Positions 18,412 to 28,206 of a stretch of DNA of 64,000 nt are shown in pieces. The position numbers were made by a program, and so were the translations under genes. The notes under the pieces were generated by a model, which was given only the letters and a program-made list of their open reading frames with translations, was not told the origin of the DNA and searched no databases. The DNA comes from Pseudoalteromonas sp. MMG010. Lineage in GTDB: Bacteria; Pseudomonadota; Gammaproteobacteria; Enterobacterales; Alteromonadaceae. The DNA is taken from assembly GCF_018100905.1 (NCBI RefSeq), contig NZ_JAGJEG010000001.1:434001-498000 (forward strand). The letters are read 5' to 3'. Position 1 is the stretch's first letter. Every line of letters begins with the position of its first letter.

Positions 18412-19556
18412 TATGGCATCTCCTCAACCACAGGGTTAACTTGCATTTCGTTGAGGTAACTAACTAAAGGTCGAGCCACTACTTGCAGTGAATTTTGTCC
18501 AGCGAGGGGGGAAATATAAATGTAATCACCACGCTCAAATACTTTATTTACCACACTACTGGCTAAGCGGTTTTTCTCGTTCACATACCATATAAGCCCA
18601 TCTTGCGACACCGCTGATGCCGGAAGTTTGATAACTTGCTCTAATGTTTTACCGGGTATTTCTACTGCTAAATAGGTACCAGGGAGTAATGGCGTAGGCT
18701 GGCTAAAAGGTTGATCAACTGCCACAACAACACTACGCTGGCGAGAGCTGTCATCAAGGTGCTGCTCAAAACGATCGATATAACCTCGCCACTGAGTGCC
18801 TGTGGTTACATCACGTAACAGTACGTCAGACGTGCTTTTATCGACTAAATTTTGCCATTGGTTTAATGATAACGGCACACTTATTTCAACTTTATCTGTA
18901 CTATTTAATGTTGCAATCGCATCACCAACACTAACATAAGCGCCTAAATCAATATCACGCGTTAAAATAACTGCATCAAACGGAGCGCTAATATGGCTAT
19001 TTTTTTCGTCACGCTGAGCCGTTTGTAAGGCATATTTAGCATTATCAGCACTGGCTTGTGCAGCCTCTAGCTGCAATGTTCTAAAAACTAATGGCGAGCT
19101 TGGTTGTTGCGTGATACCCGAGCGTTGCCACTCACGCTTGGCCTGATCGGCTAAGTCTTGCTCTTCTTGCAAGGTATATTGTGCCTCAGCCAAGGTGGCT
19201 TTCGCGCTAGCAACAGCTTGTAAGTATTCGGTATTATCTATTTGGGCAATAACGTGACCTTTTTTAATTAACTGACCCGTTGCAAATTGTTCGCTCATGC
19301 TGAGCACTTCACCTTGCACTTGTGCTGTTAAATTTAAAGCCCAATGCGCCTTAGCTGCGCCGTGACCACTTACATACGCTTGATATGTATTAGGTACGGC
19401 ATTAATCACCGACACATTAGGCGCAATTGCGATTATAGGCTCAGGCTTAGGGGCATTCGCTCTTTGCTCTAGTTTGTGGCCGTTATAAGCAATCGCAAGC
19501 CCTATACAAACAATACCGGCTAAGGTTACAACAACAGGGATTGGCGCAATTTTCAT
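18411..19556 (-). CDS. RND efflux periplasmic adaptor (membrane fusion protein)
   Basis: Adaptor of 381 aa joining the pump to the outer-membrane channel. An N-terminal membrane anchor (about 5-24) is followed by a split lipoyl-like domain (GEVLSMSEQF and SHISAPFDAVILTRDID), a helical hairpin with coiled coil (about 110-185) and beta domains. The HlyD/AcrA architecture is clear. The start overlaps the upstream outer-membrane factor stop by four bases. Confidence 0.9.
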   Translation of the reverse strand: MKIAPIPVVVTLAGIVCIGLAIAYNGHKLEQRANAPKPEPIIAIAPNVSVINAVPNTYQAYVSGHGAAKAHWALNLTAQVQGEVLSMSEQFATGQLIKKGHVIAQIDNTEYLQAVASAKATLAEAQYTLQEEQDLADQAKREWQRSGITQQPSSPLVFRTLQLEAAQASADNAKYALQTAQRDEKNSHISAPFDAVILTRDIDLGAYVSVGDAIATLNSTDKVEISVPLSLNQWQNLVDKSTSDVLLRDVTTGTQWRGYIDRFEQHLDDSSRQRSVVVAVDQPFSQPTPLLPGTYLAVEIPGKTLEQVIKLPASAVSQDGLIWYVNEKNRLASSVVNKVFERGDYIYISPLAGQNSLQVVARPLVSYLNEMQVNPVVEEMP

Positions 19557-20914
19557 GACGATACTCCAAGGCCTAAAGCAAGGCCTAAATCTATACGGTT
19601 AGTTAAAAGGGTGTAATTAAGTTGGCTGAGTTGTGCTTGTAAGTCGTACATTTGCTGCTGTACGCTAAGCAGTTCTAAAATATCGACTAAACCTTGTTGA
19701 TACTTACTTTGATAGTTGCTGTAGCTGCGCTTAGCATTTTCAAGTGCACGTGTTATATGTTGTTGTTGCTCGGTTAATGATTGCTCTTGACCTAAAGCAT
19801 TTTCAACTTCGTTTACTGCACTTAATAACGTATCTTGATACTGCCAAAATGCGTCTTCTGCATCTAATTTAGCTATCTCGACTTGTGCTTTTAATGCCCC
19901 ACCTTGAAATAAAGGCGCTGTTATACCGCCTAATAAACTCCATACCGGACTGGTTAATAACGCTTGTCGTGGTGTTTTGGCTAAGTCACTTAATGACGCC
20001 GATAATGAAATACTTGGCAATAAATCTTTATACGCCACATCAACCAAATAACGCTTAGCTTGAATAGTATAATATGCACTTTGTAAGTCTGGGCGACGCG
20101 CTAAATCTTGTTTAGGTAAAGCACTTAATGGCTGCATAACTTTAGGAAATGAGCTGATAGTCGGTAATTTTTCTATTTCATCTACACCCAGTAAGAGTAC
20201 CAATGCGCGCTTTGCCTGAGCTAGATCTTCTTGATACTGTGCAATGGTAGCGCGAGTAGAGGCGGTATCGGTTCGCGCTGTATCGAGATCTTCTAAATCT
20301 TCTAATCCGTATTGGTAGCGTTCAATAATACTTTGCTCATTGTTCTCTAGTACCACTAATCGCTGTTGCTCTATAGCAAGTAAATCGTGCTGCAAAATAA
20401 TATTTAAATATGTACGGATCACTGTTGCAACTAACGTATCTTTTGCCGCTTGTAGCGTGGCTTGCTCACTTGCCACTGTCATATCTTGGGCGGCAACATT
20501 ATCTGCAATTTTTTGCCAGATATCGGCTTCCCAACTAACATCAATCGAACTGCTATACTCAGTACCACTGGTTTCGCTACGCTGAGCATCAAAGCCCGCA
20601 TCTATGCTAAACCATTGACTTGCAGCGGTTACATCTCGCTGTGCATAAGCCAATTTAAGTGCTACATGCACCTGATTGAGTGAGGGGTTATTTTTTAGCG
20701 CTTGGTTGATTAACTCGCTTAGCCCTTGTACTTCAACTAAATCAGTAATGTAATTTGCTTGTTCAGCGTTATCTTGTTGATATTGCCACTGACTATGCTG
20801 CTGTAATGACGCCTCAGTAGTTGGCCCTTGATAACTAGGTTGGCTACTGCACGCTGTTAGCGTGAACGCTGCTGTAAGCATCATTATTATTGAATGCTGT
20901 TTAAAATAAACCAT
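19553..20914 (-). CDS. Outer-membrane efflux channel, TolC/NodT-like lipoprotein
   Basis: Outer-membrane factor of 453 aa, first gene of the five-gene efflux operon. Signal peptide ends in lipobox LTAC (Cys near 22). Two repeated long helical segments of the TolC family are visible, each with the family's alanine/glutamine-rich coiled coils; RRPDLQSAYYTIQAKRY is the typical mid-repeat block. The upstream region 20915-21113 holds the promoters of this gene and the divergent MFS gene; no clear operator was seen. Confidence 0.9.
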   Translation of the reverse strand: MVYFKQHSIIMMLTAAFTLTACSSQPSYQGPTTEASLQQHSQWQYQQDNAEQANYITDLVEVQGLSELINQALKNNPSLNQVHVALKLAYAQRDVTAASQWFSIDAGFDAQRSETSGTEYSSSIDVSWEADIWQKIADNVAAQDMTVASEQATLQAAKDTLVATVIRTYLNIILQHDLLAIEQQRLVVLENNEQSIIERYQYGLEDLEDLDTARTDTASTRATIAQYQEDLAQAKRALVLLLGVDEIEKLPTISSFPKVMQPLSALPKQDLARRPDLQSAYYTIQAKRYLVDVAYKDLLPSISLSASLSDLAKTPRQALLTSPVWSLLGGITAPLFQGGALKAQVEIAKLDAEDAFWQYQDTLLSAVNEVENALGQEQSLTEQQQHITRALENAKRSYSNYQSKYQQGLVDILELLSVQQQMYDLQAQLSQLNYTLLTNRIDLGLALGLGVSS

Positions 20915-21113
20915 TTAGCTATGCCTAAAATATATCATTATTGCAGTGTATTAAGAGCATGGTTAAGGTGGGGTTAAATCTCAAATTAAAATTTAAATCA
21001 TAAATAAACCTTCGATCTATTCATTTTTGTTATCAATTAAATACCATATTATTATTTTTGTTATAAAAAGACTTTATCTATAATGGGCCCATGATGATTC
21101 ACTTGAGTATGTT

Positions 21114-22292
21114 ATGCCCACACCACCTTCAATAAGTAAAGCGCTGTTATTACTAATGAGCACTGCAATTGCAGCAACTGCTGCTAACTTATATTATGCG
21201 CAGCCTATATTACCGTTAATTGCACTGGAGTTTAATTTATCAACTTCAAGCACTGGTAGCATTGTTGCGTTAACCCAATTTGGCTATGCTGCAGCTTTAT
21301 TATTTATTTCACCACTGGGCGACTCGATACCCAGACGTCAATTAATTGCTTGGTTATCGTTATTACTAATCACAGCTTGTGTCATTGCTTTTAGCGCGCC
21401 CAATATTACCTTATTACTAATAGCGGTATTTTTAATTGGTTTAAGTGCCAACATTACTCAGCAGCTCATTCCTTTTGCAGCCTCTATGGTTAAACCTGAG
21501 GAAAAAGGGGCGACGCTGGGCACACTTATGATGGGCTTAACTTTAGGTATTTTATTATCAAGAACCCTCAGCGGAAGCGTGGCTGAATACTTTGGTTGGC
21601 GCGCCGTTTTTATAATGGCGGCATTATTAGCCAGTGTATTTGGTCTACTACTATATAAAGCTTTACCGCACAATACTGCAACGGCTAAGTTACCATATAG
21701 GCAACTATTAAAAAGTACTTTTAGCCTGTTTAAACAACACCGTCAATTACGACTATTTACTTTTTCGGGCGCCAGCTGGTTTGCTGCGTTTAATGCACTT
21801 TGGGCCACTTTAGCAATCCATGTTAGCCAAGACCCTTTTAATTATAATGCACAACAGGCGGGTCTCTTTGGCGTGATAGCATTAGCAGGTGTCATAGGAG
21901 CAAAAGCATCAGGCCGATGGGTCAATATGTTAGGATCAAAAAAGCTAGTGATGTTAGCTTTATTGATACTGGCTATTGGCTTTGTCATTACCGGCTTTTA
22001 TAGCCACAGTTTAATTGCGTTAATCATTGGGGTTATTTTAATCGACTTTGGTGTGTTTAGTGCACAAGTTGCCAACCAAGTACGTGTATTTTCGATTAAC
22101 CCTCAAGCGCAAAGCCGTATAAATGGAGTTTATATGCTGGGTTACTATTTAGGTGGCGCAGTGGGATCTATCGCAGGTGTTCGCGCCTACGACTACTTTG
22201 CTTGGCCGGGCGTGGCTTTGGTCAGCATTATTTTTATCGTTATTGCTATGACTTTTAACAGTGCAGTATCAACCGACAAGGAAATAAAATGA
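21114..22292 (+). CDS. MFS transporter (drug/proton antiporter type)
   Basis: Inner-membrane transporter of 392 aa with about 12 helices. It starts with the STAIAATAANLYYAQPILPLIA segment of the DHA1-type YnfM/AraJ-like branch, has a loop motif DSIPRRQLIAW after TM2 and a PLGD block. Probable exporter of a small molecule; substrate unknown. Its stop overlaps the start of a second MFS gene by four bases (ATGA), so they are translated together. Confidence 0.85.
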   Translation: MPTPPSISKALLLLMSTAIAATAANLYYAQPILPLIALEFNLSTSSTGSIVALTQFGYAAALLFISPLGDSIPRRQLIAWLSLLLITACVIAFSAPNITLLLIAVFLIGLSANITQQLIPFAASMVKPEEKGATLGTLMMGLTLGILLSRTLSGSVAEYFGWRAVFIMAALLASVFGLLLYKALPHNTATAKLPYRQLLKSTFSLFKQHRQLRLFTFSGASWFAAFNALWATLAIHVSQDPFNYNAQQAGLFGVIALAGVIGAKASGRWVNMLGSKKLVMLALLILAIGFVITGFYSHSLIALIIGVILIDFGVFSAQVANQVRVFSINPQAQSRINGVYMLGYYLGGAVGSIAGVRAYDYFAWPGVALVSIIFIVIAMTFNSAVSTDKEIK

Positions 22293-23458
22293 AACGCCTC
22301 TCCCCTTTTGGCAGCTACACCTTATTATGCATTGCCAGTTTAACTATTATGGTGGGCTCGGTTATTGCTCCGGGCTTATTAAGTATTGCAACAGCACTTG
22401 GGGTAACACACAGCCCTGTATGGCTTATTACTTTACCTGCTCTTGGTGCTGTGATATTTGCGCCTATTGCCGGAAAAATTATTGATAAATATGGTGCATA
22501 TTCAGCGTTAACTTTTGGCCTTATTTTATATGGCGCATTCGGTATTGCTTTATTTTGGTTACAAAGCACCGTGTTAATATTTTTAGACCGACTATTACTC
22601 GGTGCCGCCACCGCGTTGGTAATGGCCAGTGGTACCGTACTTATTTCACAGTGGTATGTCGGCCAGCAACGCCTTGCAATGATGGCAAAACAAGGAATGG
22701 CAATTGAATTAGGTGGGGTTATCTTTTTATTTTTAGGTGGACAACTTGCCGCTGCGCATTGGGGATTACCTTTAAGCTTATACTTATTGGCTTGGTTATT
22801 TTTAGCAATGCTGTACTTGTTTGTGCCTAAAAATCCTCCATCACTACAGCAGCCCACAAAGGACGTTCAGCAACACAGCACTACATCAATCACGGGTTTG
22901 AGCTTATCGGGGGTGTTAATCTGTGCCACTTTGGCCATGGTGATCTTTTTTACTTCAACCGTTTTATTGCCAATCAGTATGGCAGAGCAAGGGTATAACG
23001 AACAACAAACCGGCTATTTACTGGCATTTATTTCGTTAGTCGCTGTACTTTCGGCTCATTTTTTACCGAAGTTAGAACCTAAATTCGGCGAAACACCTCT
23101 GCTTGCCAGCGCATTTATTTTTTATGCTTTTGCTTATTTTTGTTTTAGTTTTGAAGCGGCAACGTGGCTTTTAGTACTGGGCGCAATATGTGCAGGTATT
23201 GGTTTTGGGTTTACCATTCCATTGCTTAATCATATGACCGTACTACGAAGCAAAGAAAACGTAAGGGGTCGTAACCTGTCGTATTTCACTATGGCGGTTT
23301 TCTCTGGGCAATTCTTAACCTCATTTATAGAGTTTATTGAAGGTGGTAGCCATGTCGTCTTTTTACTTTGCAGTGTTTCTGCGGCCATTATCGCCATCGT
23401 TTTATTTGTATTTAACAACGTTAATAAAGCCAAATCTAACGTAGCAAATTCGCTTTAA
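22289..23458 (+). CDS. MFS transporter (second of a coupled pair)
   Basis: Inner-membrane transporter of 389 aa with about 12 helices; the APIAGKIIDKYGAY loop after TM2 fits the major facilitator A-motif. It is only distantly similar to its partner, so this is a pair of different MFS proteins rather than a recent tandem duplication. Coupled translation suggests a shared pathway or two-component export. A terminator follows. Confidence 0.85.
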   Translation: MKRLSPFGSYTLLCIASLTIMVGSVIAPGLLSIATALGVTHSPVWLITLPALGAVIFAPIAGKIIDKYGAYSALTFGLILYGAFGIALFWLQSTVLIFLDRLLLGAATALVMASGTVLISQWYVGQQRLAMMAKQGMAIELGGVIFLFLGGQLAAAHWGLPLSLYLLAWLFLAMLYLFVPKNPPSLQQPTKDVQQHSTTSITGLSLSGVLICATLAMVIFFTSTVLLPISMAEQGYNEQQTGYLLAFISLVAVLSAHFLPKLEPKFGETPLLASAFIFYAFAYFCFSFEAATWLLVLGAICAGIGFGFTIPLLNHMTVLRSKENVRGRNLSYFTMAVFSGQFLTSFIEFIEGGSHVVFLLCSVSAAIIAIVLFVFNNVNKAKSNVANSL

Positions 23459-23465
23459 AAAACAA

Positions 23466-23496
23466 AAAGCCCATAATGCATTGCACTATGGGCTTT
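23466..23496. terminator. Bidirectional Rho-independent terminator
   Basis: AAAGCCCATA (23466-23475) pairs with TATGGGCTTT (23487-23496) between the convergent MFS and natB genes; A and T runs flank it. Confidence 0.85.
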
Positions 23497-23520
23497 ATAT
23501 TCATTGTGTTGGTTTTTGTT

Positions 23521-24666
23521 TTATAACCCAAATACCACTTTTTCGCTTTTAAGCATTTTACTGCTTAGCCAACTAAATACAGCAAACAGTACGACAGTGA
23601 TAAGCGTAGATAACACTAATTGCGGTACCGGTACTGGGTTGCCTTTAATAAACTCAATAAGTGCATATTGCTGCGCTGCAATTGGCACCCATTGAATGAT
23701 ATCGGTTGCAATGTCGTAGGTTGTTACCATGCTCAGTGCCATGGGAATAAATAATACCATTGTGACGTACGACTGCGCTTCTTTAAACGACTTTGCCATA
23801 AACGACACAAACACTTGTAGGCTTGCCGACATTAATGCAATAGGTAAACACACGGCAAAACAAAACAGCATAAAAGTAGGCGTAATTGTAATACTAAAAC
23901 CAAGTTGCTCCCATGGCACCAAACCATAAGTAATTTTAGAGACAATTAGTATCAGTACGAGCCCTATCATCGAAAATGTGGCGATTGCAGCCGATTTTGC
24001 TAACACAATTTGTAAGCTGCTTAATGGGTGGCTTAACAATAAAGATAACGAATTACGCTCACGTTCACCGGCACTGGTATCAATTGCCAGATTCATTGCG
24101 GCGTAAAAAACCGTTAAAATAATAGATAAAGTAGCAATGCCTAAAAACATTCCCCCTTTTGAGTCTGGTGTCGCTTCATCATGAGTTTGCACTGCAATAG
24201 TACGCATAATTGAAGGGTCTATCCCTCGTGAAATTAACCGTAGACTAGCCACTTCACTGTTATAACTTGCCAATGCTCGCTCAATACGGCTTATATGCTT
24301 GCCTAACTTATCGTTAGATTTATCTGCAATTAACGTCACTGTTGCAGGATGCCCTTCGCGCATATTTTTTTGATAATCATCGCTTATCTTTAAAGTGATA
24401 GGCTTTAATTGAGCATCATTTTTATCATCAGTACTGTCAATTTCATTCGTTTTTAAATGCGCAACTAAACTCGGTGCTTGCTCTGCATTTATTAGGGTTA
24501 TTTTTAAACCTTCTGGCGAGGTAAGCTGCTGCAGTAATACACTTAATAATAAGCACATGGCTATTGGTGTACCAATCGCATAATAAAGCCCAGCCATTAC
24601 CGAACGCTTATCGCGACTGGCATCAAGTACTTCTTTTTTATATAACACTTTAAGTAAGTTAATCAT
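23521..24666 (-). CDS. natB: ABC-2 type permease, NatB-like
   Basis: Inner-membrane subunit of an ABC exporter, 381 aa. One helix near residues 25-45, a large extracytoplasmic domain (about 50-175) and about five helices in the C-terminal half give the ABC-2 membrane plan shared with NatB of the sodium-export type. The block AGERERNSLSLLLSHPLSSLQIV is typical of these permeases. The start overlaps the natA stop by four bases. Sodium export is the family example; the real substrate here is not shown by sequence. Confidence 0.8.
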   Translation of the reverse strand: MINLLKVLYKKEVLDASRDKRSVMAGLYYAIGTPIAMCLLLSVLLQQLTSPEGLKITLINAEQAPSLVAHLKTNEIDSTDDKNDAQLKPITLKISDDYQKNMREGHPATVTLIADKSNDKLGKHISRIERALASYNSEVASLRLISRGIDPSIMRTIAVQTHDEATPDSKGGMFLGIATLSIILTVFYAAMNLAIDTSAGERERNSLSLLLSHPLSSLQIVLAKSAAIATFSMIGLVLILIVSKITYGLVPWEQLGFSITITPTFMLFCFAVCLPIALMSASLQVFVSFMAKSFKEAQSYVTMVLFIPMALSMVTTYDIATDIIQWVPIAAQQYALIEFIKGNPVPVPQLVLSTLITVVLFAVFSWLSSKMLKSEKVVFGL

Positions 24667-25397
24667 GCTGCTATTCCTTCATCACTACCAATAAGCGCAA
24701 TAAATGCTTCTTCAAGGGTGGTTTTACCTGCTTTTTCGCACAACTGTTCTACCGAACCTTCGGCGATGACCTTGCCTTTAACCATAATGACAACATGATC
24801 ACACAATGCCGCAACTTCTTGCATTACATGCGAAGAAAACAAAACACAATGACCCTGCGCTTTTAACAGCTTTAATAACTCTCTTAAAATACGCGTACTC
24901 ATCACATCAAGACCACGCGTTGGTTCATCTAAAATAACATTAGAAGGATTGTGAACGACGGCTTGTGCCAGTGCGGTTTTCATACGTTGGCCTTGGGAAA
25001 AGCCTTGGCAGCGCCTATCGGCAATGTCTTCCATGCTTAATTTTGCAATAACATCTTGTGTCGCTGCTTTTGCCTTAGTAGATGACAAGCCACTGAGTTG
25101 TGCAAAAAAAGTAATGTACTCTCTTGGTGTTAAACGCTCGTATAAACCACAAGGATCGGGAAATAAGCCTAAATTTTGTTTTGCTGCCATTGGATTTTTT
25201 GCAACATCAATTCCATCTATTTCAGTGTGACCAGAGTCTGCACTTAGCAAACCAAAAACAGTGCGTAAACACGTTGTTTTACCTGCGCCATTAGGCCCTA
25301 ATAAACCCGTTATTTGACCATTTTGAGCACTAAAACTTAAGCCGTTAAGGGCGTTAACGTCGCCAATTTTTTTAGTTAAGTCGGTTACTTTAATCAT
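24663..25397 (-). CDS. natA: ABC transporter ATPase, NatA-like
   Basis: Cytoplasmic ATPase of 244 aa: Walker A GPNGAGKTT, signature FSQGQRMK, Walker B VILDEPTRGLD and a switch histidine (SSHVMQE). The signature has FSQGQ in place of LSGGQ, as in other NatA-type ATPases. Partner of the adjacent permease. The ATG lies three bases after the stop of the hydrolase gene, so the three genes form an operon. Confidence 0.85.
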   Translation of the reverse strand: MIKVTDLTKKIGDVNALNGLSFSAQNGQITGLLGPNGAGKTTCLRTVFGLLSADSGHTEIDGIDVAKNPMAAKQNLGLFPDPCGLYERLTPREYITFFAQLSGLSSTKAKAATQDVIAKLSMEDIADRRCQGFSQGQRMKTALAQAVVHNPSNVILDEPTRGLDVMSTRILRELLKLLKAQGHCVLFSSHVMQEVAALCDHVVIMVKGKVIAEGSVEQLCEKAGKTTLEEAFIALIGSDEGIAA

Positions 25398-25400
25398 CTT

Positions 25401-26897
25401 TTACTCCTTGTTTTGTGCTGTGGCTGCAGCTGCGCCATTTATATTAATAAAAAATGCTTTATCGTTTTTATCTTCGATACATTGAGTATCAATATCTTGC
25501 ATACTTTTATTAGCAATAAACTGGGCAATTATTTTAGGTGCACATGTTTGTGAGCCAACATCATGAGTAGCCGTTGGCGCTATTAAGTGAGTTGCGTTAG
25601 TCATATTAACCATCGCAAGCTCTGCCCAGCTTGGCGGAGTTGCAGGGTCTCGACCACCAGAAAGTAACAGCGTTGGGGTATCACTTTGCAGTGGTTTATA
25701 AAACGCTTCATCGACGAGCGCGACATCTAACAACGGACACATAACGTCAAAACCTGACACCATTAATGCCCCCATATAAGATTGCGTATAAAGTTCACGA
25801 TTTTTTTGCATTAATGGCCAATCCTCACTACATACAATGGCATTATGCATACCCATAGCCAATTGATTTGAAAGACCTTCACCCGACATTAATCCAACAA
25901 CAGGCGCATAATTACCATGCTTTGCTTCGCTAATTGCTAATGGCACAAGAGCACGCATTGATTGGCTATAAAGCGCGATACGAATCGCACCATATAGCTT
26001 ATATTTAGTCAGCACCAGTTCAATATTTTCAGATGTTCGAGGATGTTTTACTTGGGTAGTAACTGGATTGGCGTCTAATTGAGCCAATAAAGTATTAAAC
26101 TGATTTTTTAATTCGGGGTATTGCGCATTACAACGTGGCGTATTTTCACAACGGGTAAATAAGGCCGTTAACGAGTCATCAACCGCATCACCAATAAGCG
26201 CTAAGCTTTGTTGCATTGCCACGACCCCATCTAAAGTACTACTTAAAACTGACTCAGGAAACTGGCGAGTGTACTCTTGTGCTATACGCGTACCATACGA
26301 TACACCATATAAATGTAAGCCTTTATAGCCTAGGGCATTTTTTACAGCTTCAAAATCTTTTGCCGCAACGCTTGTAGTAAAGTGGCTTAAATCAATGTTG
26401 AGTTTGTTTTTACACTTTAGCGTTTCTTCAGCCCCTAGCACTTTTAAATCGGTGATCACGTCATTAAAAGCAAACTGGCTAGTTAAATCATCGCTTTCGC
26501 ATTGCAGTTTATGGGAGAAACCAGTACCACGTTGATCAACCAATAAAATATCTCGCGACTCTCTAGCAAAGCGTAAATTACGGTTAAAAACTGCAGCCAG
26601 TTCAATTGCTCCTTGCCCTGGGCCACCAGCAAATCCAAGTACTGCTTCATCTGGGTAGCTTGGCTTAATCGCTGGAATAATAGCAAAATGAATATCAATC
26701 TCACCATCATCGGGGTTATCCGATAAAGGGCGTTTTATACTGCCACACATTAACCTATCATCCAGGCCATCCATATAGCAGGGCTCTAATTCGTTATGTG
26801 CGATTTTATTAGCAAAAGCAGTGCTTGTACTTAGCATTAAAGCAGATACTAACGTTAGCTTAGATAACGTTTTACGTAAATTAAACATGGTTTTCAT
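25401..26897 (-). CDS. Exported alpha/beta hydrolase (TAP-like peptidase/esterase)
   Basis: Secreted serine hydrolase of 498 aa, first gene of the natAB operon. Signal peptide about 1-29 (ends AFA). The oxyanion block GGPGQG (91-96), VDQRGTG, the nucleophile elbow GVSYG (Ser200) and a C-terminal region with GGRDPATPP and THDVG, resembling a TAP-like C-terminal domain, give a complete Ser-Asp-His set. Family members are tripeptidyl aminopeptidases or proline iminopeptidase-like enzymes. Cotranscription with an ABC exporter suggests peptide or ester processing near the envelope, but this is inference. Confidence 0.82.
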   Translation of the reverse strand: MKTMFNLRKTLSKLTLVSALMLSTSTAFANKIAHNELEPCYMDGLDDRLMCGSIKRPLSDNPDDGEIDIHFAIIPAIKPSYPDEAVLGFAGGPGQGAIELAAVFNRNLRFARESRDILLVDQRGTGFSHKLQCESDDLTSQFAFNDVITDLKVLGAEETLKCKNKLNIDLSHFTTSVAAKDFEAVKNALGYKGLHLYGVSYGTRIAQEYTRQFPESVLSSTLDGVVAMQQSLALIGDAVDDSLTALFTRCENTPRCNAQYPELKNQFNTLLAQLDANPVTTQVKHPRTSENIELVLTKYKLYGAIRIALYSQSMRALVPLAISEAKHGNYAPVVGLMSGEGLSNQLAMGMHNAIVCSEDWPLMQKNRELYTQSYMGALMVSGFDVMCPLLDVALVDEAFYKPLQSDTPTLLLSGGRDPATPPSWAELAMVNMTNATHLIAPTATHDVGSQTCAPKIIAQFIANKSMQDIDTQCIEDKNDKAFFININGAAAATAQNKE

Positions 26898-26947
26898 TAC
26901 CTTTTCCCTTGTTGCTTTTTACACTCAATATGATAACTTTAACTTAG

Positions 26948-26975
26948 TGTATCGGTGTATTAATGTATTAATACA
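26948..26975. promoter_or_regulatory. Candidate GntR operator region between divergent ABC operons
   Basis: TGTAT occurs three times at exact 8-base steps (26948, 26956, 26964), and the last copy is part of the perfect palindrome TGTATTAATACA (26964-26975). It lies 15 bases before the start of the gntR gene and about 50 bases from the divergent hydrolase start, a natural autoregulation site. Confidence 0.5.
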
Positions 26976-26989
26976 GTAGAGAAAGAGTA

Positions 26990-27364
26990 ATGCTAGAATT
27001 TATTAATGTCAACCCTAATAATGGCGACCCCATTTATAAACAACTTCAAGAGCAAACCGTGCGATTAATTGTCGGCGGCCAACTTGCTGTGGGTGAAGAG
27101 TTGCCTTCGGTACGAAAAATTGCCGAACATTTTGCAGTTAATCCAATGACAGTATCACGTGCTATTAGCCAACTGGTTGATCAAGGATGGCTAGAACGAC
27201 GCCGAGGACAACCTACCCGCGTTGCACCACAAACAACAATGCAAACAAATGAGCAACAAGACAGCTTACTTTTTAATGCAGCAGATCAACTCATTCAACA
27301 AGCAACACAATTGGGCGTATCGCAAACAGCCTTATTACAATTAATAAAAAAACGCTGGAAATAG
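26990..27364 (+). CDS. GntR-family regulator, YtrA subfamily
   Basis: DNA-binding regulator of 124 aa. An N-terminal winged helix (PIYKQLQEQTVRLI ... LPSVRKIAEHFAVNPMTVSRAISQL) is followed by only a short helical tail (about 80-124), the feature of the YtrA subfamily, which usually represses its own operon with ABC transporter genes. Here an ATPase gene starts six bases downstream and a permease follows, matching that arrangement. Effector unknown. Confidence 0.88.
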   Translation: MLEFINVNPNNGDPIYKQLQEQTVRLIVGGQLAVGEELPSVRKIAEHFAVNPMTVSRAISQLVDQGWLERRRGQPTRVAPQTTMQTNEQQDSLLFNAADQLIQQATQLGVSQTALLQLIKKRWK

Positions 27365-27369
27365 TCATC

Positions 27370-28206
27370 ATGGAAAATCCATTACTTAGTTATAAAAATA
27401 TAGTTAAAACAATAAACTCTAAAACGATACTAAAAGGCATTTCTTTAGATATACATGCAGGCATGGTGATTGGTTTACTAGGAAAAAATGGGGCGGGTAA
27501 AACCACACTACTGCGCAGTGCATTAGGCTTAGTAACACCAGATAGCGGAGAGGTGAGTGTTTTTTCAAATCCAAGTAATGCACTTTCAACAAGCAGCAAA
27601 GAAAAAATAGGCTATGTGCCACAACACGCTTTTGGTTATGAAGGCTTTACCATAGACGATGCATTAGAGCTGCACAGTAGTTTTTACCCGCAATGGGATA
27701 AGCAACTACAAGAAAAATGGTTAACGCGCTTTGAGCTATCAGCTAGCAGCGCTGTAAATAACTTATCAATTGGCCAACGTCAAACACTGGCACTGATTAT
27801 GGCTATGGCTTATCGTCCGCAACTGTTAATACTAGACGAACCCGTCGCGAGCCTAGACCCTATTGCACGACGCGAATTTATGAGTGATCTATTTGATTTA
27901 GCGTTAGATGCAGGATCGGGGATTATATTTTCATCGCATATCACTTCAGATATTGAGCGTGTTGCCAGTCATATAGCACTGATAAAAGACGGCGAGTTGT
28001 TATTATTTAACGAGCAAGATGCGGTGCGTGAAACAATACGAAAAGTGACATTTAGCGATCCAAACATTGATTTATCGGCCTTTAAAATATTAAGTCGTCA
28101 AGCCAATAGTGCCATTATTGAACACTATAATAATCAGGACATTGAGGGGGCTCTAACGGTTACTTCACTCTCGTTAGAACAATTGTTTGTGGAGTTACAT
28201 ACATGA
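27370..28206 (+). CDS. ABC transporter ATPase in gntR operon
   Basis: ATPase of 278 aa with Walker A GKNGAGKTT, signature LSIGQRQ, Walker B LLILDEPVASLDP and SSHITSD. The C-terminal ~70 residues past the core are typical of YtrB/CcmA-like exporters. It lies between the GntR regulator and the membrane protein, with its stop overlapping the next start. Likely an exporter for a peptide or cell-wall-active compound, by analogy with YtrA-controlled systems. Confidence 0.85.
   Translation: MENPLLSYKNIVKTINSKTILKGISLDIHAGMVIGLLGKNGAGKTTLLRSALGLVTPDSGEVSVFSNPSNALSTSSKEKIGYVPQHAFGYEGFTIDDALELHSSFYPQWDKQLQEKWLTRFELSASSAVNNLSIGQRQTLALIMAMAYRPQLLILDEPVASLDPIARREFMSDLFDLALDAGSGIIFSSHITSDIERVASHIALIKDGELLLFNEQDAVRETIRKVTFSDPNIDLSAFKILSRQANSAIIEHYNNQDIEGALTVTSLSLEQLFVELHT

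Noticed and set aside
22315..22857. Long open frame on the minus strand (180 codons)
   Set aside because: It lies entirely opposite the MFS transporter gene at 22289-23458, has no Shine-Dalgarno or family motif, and its composition is that of a reversed membrane protein.
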